Shown one piece after another: positions 57,634 through 64,000 of a DNA stretch of 64,000 nt. The notes below the pieces were generated by a model. The model was given only the letters and a program-made list of their open reading frames with translations, made no database searches and was not told the origin of the DNA. Source of the DNA: Streptomyces sp. NK08204 (GTDB lineage: Bacteria > Actinomycetota > Actinomycetes > Streptomycetales > Streptomycetaceae); assembly GCF_020400585.1 (NCBI RefSeq), contig NZ_JAINVF010000020.1, positions 1 to 64,000 of the forward strand, written 5' to 3'. Numbering within the stretch: position 1 is the first letter of the stretch; every line of letters starts with the position of its first letter. Both the position numbers and the translations under genes were made by a program.

Positions 57634-58230
57634 ATGACTGCCGAGTCGAGCGCCGCACACATCCGACTGCCCGTGCCGCCGCCCGAAGGCTTCACGGTGG
57701 ACGACCTGTTCAGCCTGCCGGACCTCCCGCCGCACACCGAGTTGATCGACGGGAGCCTGGTCTTCGTGAGTCCGCAGCGACGTTTCCATATGCTGATGGT
57801 CGACTTGCTGGTGAACGGACTGCGCTCGACATTGCCGAGCGATCTGAGTGTCGAGCGGGAGATGACCGTGGTCCTGGGCCGCCGCAATGCTCCTGAACCG
57901 GACATCAGTGTCGTCCGTACGGAAGCTGTCACCGGCCTTGAGCAGACCCGGTTCGAGGCGGAGGACCTGGTGCTCGCCGTCGAGGTCGTCTCCCCGGACT
58001 CCGAGGCCCGTGATCACGACACCAAGCCTTCCAAGTACGCAGCCGCCGGAATTCCCCACTTCTGGCTGGTCGACATGGCCGAGGGCAATCAGCACCCCGT
58101 GGTCCGGACCTACGAGTTGGACCCGGTGACCAGGGCGTACGCGCTCACGGGCATCCACCACGACAAGCTCGAACTCTCCGTGCCTTTCGACATCGACATC
58201 ACTCTGGACCCTCTGATGAGGCCCCTGTAG
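57634..58230 (+). CDS. Uma2-family putative PD-(D/E)XK endonuclease
   Basis: 198 residues from ATG 57634 (GGGAGGA upstream). The DUF820/Uma2 nuclease core is visible: TELIDGSLVFVSPQ, EREMTVVLGRRNAPEPDISV (Asp), LAVEVVSPDSEARDHDTKPS (Glu, Lys) and KYAAAGIPHFWLVD. These proteins are abundant in Streptomyces; their function is unknown. Its last 32 bases overlap the 3' end of the convergent VOC gene. Confidence 0.88.
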   Translation: MTAESSAAHIRLPVPPPEGFTVDDLFSLPDLPPHTELIDGSLVFVSPQRRFHMLMVDLLVNGLRSTLPSDLSVEREMTVVLGRRNAPEPDISVVRTEAVTGLEQTRFEAEDLVLAVEVVSPDSEARDHDTKPSKYAAAGIPHFWLVDMAEGNQHPVVRTYELDPVTRAYALTGIHHDKLELSVPFDIDITLDPLMRPL

Positions 58231-58588
58231 CCACCGGCTCCAGGAACTCCAGCCGGTTGCCCACCGGATCCTCCGAGTAGAAGCGCCTGTGGCCCGGGAG
58301 GTTGTCGTCCCAGGTGACGGGCGCCCCGCGGGCCGCGAGCCGGGCGGCGAACGCCTCGATGTCCGTCACGCGCAGCCCGGGGTGGGCCTTCCTCGCAGGG
58401 CGGAAGGCGTCCTCGGCACCCACGTGGAGCTGGACCGGGCCCGCCTCGAACCAGCAGCCGCCGCGGGCCGCCAGCACCGGCGGTTTCGGGATCTCGGTCA
58501 TCCCGAGGACGTCCACGTAGTACGCCCGCAGCATGTCCTCCGAGCCGGGCGGGGCCGCCAGCTGTACATGGTCGAGGGCGACGAGCAT
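58199..58588 (-). CDS. VOC-superfamily glyoxalase-like protein
   Basis: 129 residues: ALDHVQLAAPPGSEDMLRAY (first metal-site His in DHVQL), VQLHVGAEDAFRPARKAHPG, then DPVGNRLEFLEP with the final Glu. This is the single-module vicinal-oxygen-chelate fold of glyoxalase and bleomycin-resistance relatives. It starts two bases after the methyltransferase gene and its 3' end overlaps the convergent Uma2 gene. Confidence 0.9.
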   Translation of the reverse strand: MLVALDHVQLAAPPGSEDMLRAYYVDVLGMTEIPKPPVLAARGGCWFEAGPVQLHVGAEDAFRPARKAHPGLRVTDIEAFAARLAARGAPVTWDDNLPGHRRFYSEDPVGNRLEFLEPVATGASSEGPE

Positions 58589-58590
58589 GG

Positions 58591-59415
58591 TCAGGCCTCC
58601 TTCACGGCCACGGCGAAGAGCCGGCGGAACGGCAGGACGGTGCCGTAGGGGGCGCTCGGGTAGGCATCCCGCAGCAGGTCCCGGTACTCGGCGAGGAACG
58701 CGTCGCGCGCCTCGGGGTCGTCGGCGAGCACGGTGAGGGCCGGGCGCAGCGCCGTCCCCTTCGCCCAGTCCAGGACCGGGTCCTCGCCGGTCAGGACGTG
58801 CAGGTACGTCGTCTGCCAGACATCTACGGCGCAGCCCAGCCGGGCGATGCGGTCCAGGTAGGCGCCGGGTTCGTGGACGGAGTCCTCGCGGCGCAGGACA
58901 CCGGCGAGGCGGGTCTTCCAGCGGGGAGTGGCGGCCAGGTCGCGCAGCAGGGCGTGCAGCGGGGCGTCGACGTTGTCGGGGACCTGGAAGGCGAAGGTGC
59001 CGCCGGGCTCGAGGGCGGCGGTCCAGTCGGCGAAGCGGTCGGCGTGGCCGGGCACCCAGTGCAGGGTCGCGTTGCTGATGATGAGGTCGTAACGCTCCTG
59101 GGGCCGCCAGGTGCGTACGTCCGCGGAGGCGAAGTCGAGGCGCCCCCCGCCGGCGGTCGGCCCGGCGAAGTCCACGTGCGCCCGGTCGAGCATCTCGGGC
59201 GAGTTGTCGTACCCGGTGATGTGCGCGGTGGGCCAGCGGTCGGCGAGCAGGGCGGTGACATTGCCGGGGCCGCAGCCCAGGTCGGCGATCCGGGGACGCC
59301 TTGCGGGCGGTTCCGCCGGCAGTTCGGGGACACGGGCGAGCAGGTCGGCGAAGGGGCGGGCGCGGTGACCGGCGTGGCGCAGGTACTGGCCGGGATCCCA
59401 GTTCGGCTTGGTCAT
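58591..59415 (-). CDS. tam: Trans-aconitate 2-methyltransferase
   Basis: 274 residues from ATG 59415. AdoMet-binding motif IADLGCGPGNVTALLADRWP, then GYDNSPEMLDRAH, and the family marker ISNATLHWVPGHADRF; the C-terminal WQTTYLHVLTGEDPVLDWAKG is typical of Tam. It methylates trans-aconitate, a spontaneous inhibitor of the citric acid cycle. An upstream in-frame extension to 59475 lacks support. It is divergent from the MarR gene, and the operator region lies between them. Confidence 0.9.
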   Translation of the reverse strand: MTKPNWDPGQYLRHAGHRARPFADLLARVPELPAEPPARRPRIADLGCGPGNVTALLADRWPTAHITGYDNSPEMLDRAHVDFAGPTAGGGRLDFASADVRTWRPQERYDLIISNATLHWVPGHADRFADWTAALEPGGTFAFQVPDNVDAPLHALLRDLAATPRWKTRLAGVLRREDSVHEPGAYLDRIARLGCAVDVWQTTYLHVLTGEDPVLDWAKGTALRPALTVLADDPEARDAFLAEYRDLLRDAYPSAPYGTVLPFRRLFAVAVKEA

Positions 59416-59438
59416 GACTCCACTGTCGCCCCCAGTTA

Positions 59439-59480
59439 TCTCGATGTCAAGAAGCTTGAGGTCAAGAGACTTCACATCGA
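59439..59480. promoter_or_regulatory. Nested inverted repeats between tam and the MarR gene
   Basis: TCGATGT (59441-59447) and ACATCGA (59474-59480) form an outer repeat; TCAAG-AAG-CTTGA (59447-59459) and a further TCAAG (59462-59466) lie inside. The TCTCGATGTCAAG style is typical of MarR-family operators in Streptomyces, and the divergent MarR gene starts 22 bases further on. Confidence 0.65.
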
Positions 59481-59501
59481 CACAACCACTACACTGATCG
59501 C

Positions 59502-59999
59502 ATGGAGGACGAGGTCGATCGGCTGGTGGCAGCGTGGCGCCGGGAGCGTCCGGACCTCGACGTGGAGCCGCTGGAAGTGCTCAGCCGGGTGAGCAGACTG
59601 GCCCGGCACCTGGATCGCGCGCGCCGGCTCGCCTTTTCCGAGCACCAGCTCGAGCCCTGGGAATTCGATGTGCTGACCGCGCTCAGGCGGGCGGGCACGC
59701 CCTACCAGCTCTCCCCCGGGCAGTTGCTGACGCAGACCCTCGTCACCTCGGGCACGATGACCAACCGGATCGACCGGTTGGCGAAGAAGGGCCTGGTGGA
59801 GCGGCTGCCCGACCCCAGCGACCGGCGGGGTGTGCTGGTCCGGCTGACCGACACGGGCCGGGACCGCGCGGACCAGGCGCTGGCCGGGCTGCTGGACCAG
59901 GAACGAGCGCTCCTCGCCGAACTCTCCCGTAGCCAGCGGGCCGAACTGGCGGACCTGCTACGCCAGCTGACCGCCCCGTTCGACAACATCCCCGGCTAG
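59502..59999 (+). CDS. MarR-family regulator
   Basis: 165 residues with the winged helix: WEFDVLTALRRAGTPYQLSP, GQLLTQTLVTSGTMTNRIDRL, AKKGLVERLPDPSDRRGVLV (the DxRG wing) and a long C-terminal dimerisation helix. It is divergent from tam and the VOC gene and is their likely regulator. The 3' end overlaps that of the convergent LuxR gene by 42 bases. Confidence 0.94.
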   Translation: MEDEVDRLVAAWRRERPDLDVEPLEVLSRVSRLARHLDRARRLAFSEHQLEPWEFDVLTALRRAGTPYQLSPGQLLTQTLVTSGTMTNRIDRLAKKGLVERLPDPSDRRGVLVRLTDTGRDRADQALAGLLDQERALLAELSRSQRAELADLLRQLTAPFDNIPG

Positions 60000-60725
60000 G
60001 TCGGCGGGCCCCACCCCGGCCCGGCGGGCGAGGGCGACGGCGGCGAGGGTGGAGTGGACGCCCAGTTTGCCGAGGACGTTCTGCATATGGGTGCGCACGG
60101 TGTGCGGGGAGAGGTAGAGCCGTTCGGCCACGGCCTTGCGGCCCAGCCCCGCGACCATGCAGCGCAGCACCTCTCGCTCGCGCGGGGTCAGGGACTCCAC
60201 CAGCCGCTCGCTCTCGGTGCGGTGCCTGCGCGCGGTCGTCAGTTCCTTCAGGACCGCGGTGAGCAGGGCGGGCGGCAGATGGGTCTCGTCGCGCAGCACC
60301 CCGCGTATCACCGTCAGCAGCCGGGACAGCGAGCAGTCCTTGGCGACCCAGCCGGAGGCGCCGGCCTGGAGCGCGAGCGCCGCACGCCGGGGGTCGTCCT
60401 TATCGGCGAGCACCACGGTCCGCACCCCGGGCTGCGCCGCCCGGATCCCCGCGACCAGGGAGATCCCGTCGACCAGCCCCTCCTCGTCCCCCTCCTGCAC
60501 GGGCACGGCCGGGCGGGCGCCGGGCCGGTCGCAGCCCAGGTCGGCGTCGACCAGGAGGACGTCGTAGCGGCGGCCGTCCGCCGCCGCCCGCTCCAGGCAG
60601 CGCATCGCGGCCGGACCGCTGCCGGCGGCGAAGACGTCGACGTCGGGCTCGGCGGCCAGGGCCGCGGCGAGCGACTCGGCGAAGATGCGGTGGTCGTCGA
60701 CGACCAGGACTCGGATGCGAACCAC
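59958..60725 (-). CDS. LuxR/NarL-type response regulator with atypical receiver
   Basis: 255 residues from GTG 60725 with GGAAGGGGG upstream. The receiver keeps the acidic pair (VVDDHRIFAESL), an Asp in LLVDADLG and the Lys in WVAKD, but has Ala in VVLADK where Thr/Ser is usual, and a 20-residue Pro/Gly/Glu-rich insertion before ISLVAGIRAA. The C-terminal helix-turn-helix is canonical (LTPREREVLRCMVAGLGRKA, YLSPHTVRTHMQNVLGKLGV). No sensor kinase is adjacent. It may respond to something other than phosphorylation. Confidence 0.9.
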   Translation of the reverse strand: MVRIRVLVVDDHRIFAESLAAALAAEPDVDVFAAGSGPAAMRCLERAAADGRRYDVLLVDADLGCDRPGARPAVPVQEGDEEGLVDGISLVAGIRAAQPGVRTVVLADKDDPRRAALALQAGASGWVAKDCSLSRLLTVIRGVLRDETHLPPALLTAVLKELTTARRHRTESERLVESLTPREREVLRCMVAGLGRKAVAERLYLSPHTVRTHMQNVLGKLGVHSTLAAVALARRAGVGPADLAGDVVERGGQLA

Positions 60726-61017
60726 GAAACCCCCTTCCCCAGACTCCGCATGGAGCAGGGGATATCCAGGTCCGGAAAAGCCCGGAATGCTCCGGAGAAC
60801 GACGACCCGTGCGAGGACGGCACCCGCGGAAAGTTCGCCCACCGCACGGCCGCCGCCGTTGCGCAGACTGCTACCCCACCGCGAGCGCCGTACCCGCCTG
60901 TCTCGCCCCCTGATCGGCACCGGCCCCCACCGATGCTGTTCCTCAGAGTACGGACGGGAGCACACAGCGGAAGGAAATTTACAGAACTGGCACTCCGGCG
61001 CGTTTATGGTGTGGCGC

Positions 61018-61461
61018 ATGTTTCGAATTGAGGCGGGAGTCGACAAGGAACGACGCGATCTGCTGCGCTCGCGGCTGCGGGAGACCAATAACGCTGCCTC
61101 CCCGGCCCTGGCGGCCCTACGCGGCACGCCCGAGGAGCGACAGGTCCCCCTCCACGTCTGGGCACTGGGCGAGACCGGCGACCTGGCCGGCGGCCTGGTC
61201 GGCCACACGTGGACGGCCTGGCTGCACATCACCTACCTGTGGGTCGACGCCGTCCACCGGGGCACCGGCCTCGGATCCCAGCTCCTTGCGGAGGCCGAAC
61301 GCATCGCCGCCGCCGACCGCGCCTGCACGGCCGCCCGCCTGGAGACCTGGGACTTCCAGGCCCCCGAGTTCTACAAGAAGCAGGGCTACGAGGTGGCGGG
61401 CGTGATCCCGGACTATCCCCCGGGGATCACGGAGTACATCCTGACCAAGCGCCTGGGCTGA
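61018..61461 (+). CDS. GNAT-family N-acetyltransferase
   Basis: 147 residues. The acetyl-CoA binding stretch is LWVDAVHRGTGLGSQLLAEA (R-G-T-G-L-G), with FYKKQGYEVAG near the end. The ATG at 61018 lies 7 bases after TATGGT, which could be a -10 element of a nearly leaderless transcript. Substrate unknown; the family acetylates amines on small molecules or proteins. Confidence 0.88.
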   Translation: MFRIEAGVDKERRDLLRSRLRETNNAASPALAALRGTPEERQVPLHVWALGETGDLAGGLVGHTWTAWLHITYLWVDAVHRGTGLGSQLLAEAERIAAADRACTAARLETWDFQAPEFYKKQGYEVAGVIPDYPPGITEYILTKRLG

Positions 61462-61468
61462 CAGGGGC

Positions 61469-61930
61469 TCACTCCGACGGCGGCGGGGGCGGCGGGGGCG
61501 GGTACGGCGGCCGGGGCGGGATCCGTGGCGCGGGCGAGCCCACCGGCGGGGGCGGCGGAGGCTCCATCGACCGGCGGGGGCGAGGTGCCGGCGGCCGGGG
61601 TGTGAAGGGCGGGGGCGCGGACGGGGGCGGCGGGGGCGGGGTAAGTCCGCCGTCCGCCAGCACCGGGCCACCTGCCCGCAGCCGCTCGAGGGTCTGCTCG
61701 GCCCTGCGGCGGGCCCGCGGGTCGTCGTCGCGCTGGAAGAGCAGATGCAGGGTGACGGGACCGTGAAAGCCGAGCAGCACATAGCGGGGGCTACGACGGC
61801 GTTCGACGGAGAGCAGCCGGTATCCGAGCGCGTGCGCGATCTCCTCGGCCCTGGGTCTCGCCGCCACACCGAGCCGCAGTTCGACCTGGCCACGGCCGTT
61901 GAACCGGGACCGTATCTCGTCGTCGTGCAC
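61469..61930 (-). CDS. Small protein with extreme poly-Pro C-terminal tail
   Basis: About 153 residues. GTG 61930 is chosen because GGAGGTGGG precedes it. Residues 1-85 form a compact alpha/beta domain (NGRGQVELRLGVAARPRAEE, GYRLLSVERRRSPRYVLLGF); the last 65 residues are more than half proline, with runs of up to nine. No known family is recognised for the first part; the tail may be a flexible or protein-binding extension. It lies downstream of galK on the same strand. Confidence 0.7.
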   Translation of the reverse strand: MHDDEIRSRFNGRGQVELRLGVAARPRAEEIAHALGYRLLSVERRRSPRYVLLGFHGPVTLHLLFQRDDDPRARRRAEQTLERLRAGGPVLADGGLTPPPPPPSAPPPFTPRPPAPRPRRSMEPPPPPPVGSPAPRIPPRPPYPPPPPPPPSE

Positions 61931-61997
61931 GTCGCCCCACCTCCGCAACGACCGTCAGCCCCGCACAGGAGGCGGGGCTGACGAGGCTAGCGGAAGG

Positions 61998-63151
<1,154 letters not shown>

Positions 63152-63152
<1 letters not shown>

Positions 63153-64000
63153 TACTGCTCCCTTGCGACGCTCTGTGCGAACTCCCAGGCGTCCGCGACG
63201 ATCCCGGCGAGGTCCGCGCGGGACGGGTTCCAGCCCAGCTCCTCGCGGGCACGGTCGGCGGCGGCGACCAGGACGGCGGGGTCGCCGCCCCGGCGCGGGG
63301 CGACCACCTCGGGGATCGGGTGCCCGGTGACCGAGCGGACGGTCTCGATGACCTCGCGGACCGAGAAGCCGTTGCCGTTGCCGAGGTTGCAGATCAGGTG
63401 CTCGCCCGGCCGGGCGGCCGTCAGGGCCAGGAGGTGGGCCTCGGCCAGGTCGGCGACGTGGATGTAGTCGCGGATGCAGGTGCCGTCGGGGGTGGGGTAG
63501 TCGTCGCCGTAGACCGAGATCGCGTCGCGGCGGCCCTGGGCGACCTGGAGGACCAGCGGGATCAGGTGCGACTCGGGATCGTGGCGCTCGCCGTGGGCGC
63601 CGTACGCGCCCGCGACGTTGAAGTAGCGCAGGGACACCGCCGCCAGACCGTGGGCGTGCGCCTCGCCGGTGATCATGTGGTCGACGGCGAGCTTGGAGGC
63701 GCCGTAGGGGTTGGTCGGCTTCGTCGGTGCACTCTCGACGATCGGGACCTGCTCCGGCTCGCCGTACGTGGCCGCCGTGGAGGAGAACACCAGCCTGCGC
63801 ACGCCCGCCTCGCGCATCGCGCCGAGCAGGGCCATGCTGCCGCCGACGTTGTTGTCCCAGTACTTCTCCGGCTTCACCACCGACTCGCCGACCTGGGAGG
63901 AGGCGGCGAAGTGCAGCACGCCGTCGTAGGAGGAGTCGAGCCACTTGGCGGCGTCGCGGATGTCGCCCTCAACGAAGGCCGCCCCGGCGGGCACGCCCTC
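63152..64000 (-). CDS. galE: UDP-glucose 4-epimerase (5' end beyond window)
   Basis: The gene runs off the right edge, so the N-terminal NAD-binding motif is not in the window. Visible are FVEGDIRDAAKWLDSSYDGV, VLHFAASSQVGESVVKPEKY, the catalytic Ser in FSSTAATYGEP and the YGASK dyad, then RYFNVAGAYGAHGERHDPES and GDDYPTPDGTCIRDYIHV. It interconverts UDP-galactose and UDP-glucose, directly upstream of galK in one operon. Confidence 0.96.

Overview
The window is high-GC DNA with strong third-position GC bias, GTG/TTG starts, AGGAGG-type ribosome binding sites and the gene order tRNA-Gln - glmU - prs - rplY - pth - (membrane protein) - ppc - desaturase - TetR ... galK - galE. This is a Streptomyces (or close actinomycete) chromosome; the right half matches the conserved Streptomyces core order as I remember it, without any database check.

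Layout. 1-8.5 kb: SurA-like lipoprotein (cut by the left edge), Ser/Thr kinase with its overlapping membrane partner, a solitary N-6 DNA methylase with an N-terminal helix-turn-helix, two small secreted proteins, an HNH nuclease lipoprotein with a decayed partial copy, and a scrap of an ISL3-type transposase. 9.0-29.8 kb: a collagen and hydroxyproline island holding two tandem aminopeptidase P-like M24 enzymes, a GntR/FCD regulator, a secreted M9 collagenase, a Liv-type ABC transporter (binding protein, two permeases, two ATPases) in one operon with a proline racemase-family enzyme and an ornithine cyclodeaminase-family reductase, a second operon (three-part D-hydroxyproline dehydrogenase, DHDPS-like deaminase, 4-hydroxyproline epimerase) and a divergent alpha-ketoglutarate semialdehyde dehydrogenase. 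30-40.7 kb: mfd, a MacB/FtsX-type ABC exporter, a DUF485 plus sodium:solute symporter pair, and a coiled-coil protein. 40.9-46.1 kb: four genes built from polymorphic-toxin and immunity modules (Imm35/YrhB-like, deaminase-like, SUKH-4; WHH nuclease-like plus SUKH-1; YwqJ-like deaminase; SUKH-3). 46-64 kb: an orphan histidine kinase, then housekeeping genes and local regulators up to galK and a galE cut by the right edge.

How the island fits together (inference from named families): collagenase cuts collagen outside the cell; peptides or Hyp/Pro enter by the Liv-type transporter; M24 peptidases release residues before Pro/Hyp; trans-4-hydroxy-L-proline is epimerised, oxidised, deaminated and dehydrogenated to alpha-ketoglutarate; a side branch (racemase-family plus OCD-family enzymes) may return trans-3-hydroxyproline to L-proline. 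A recurring box with core TGTGACATTGC lies at the GntR promoter, before the collagenase, over the -10 of the transporter operon and at the start point of the dehydrogenase operon, suggesting that one regulator controls the system. The box at 23153-23184 is a perfect 13-bp inverted repeat centred on a good -10 element.
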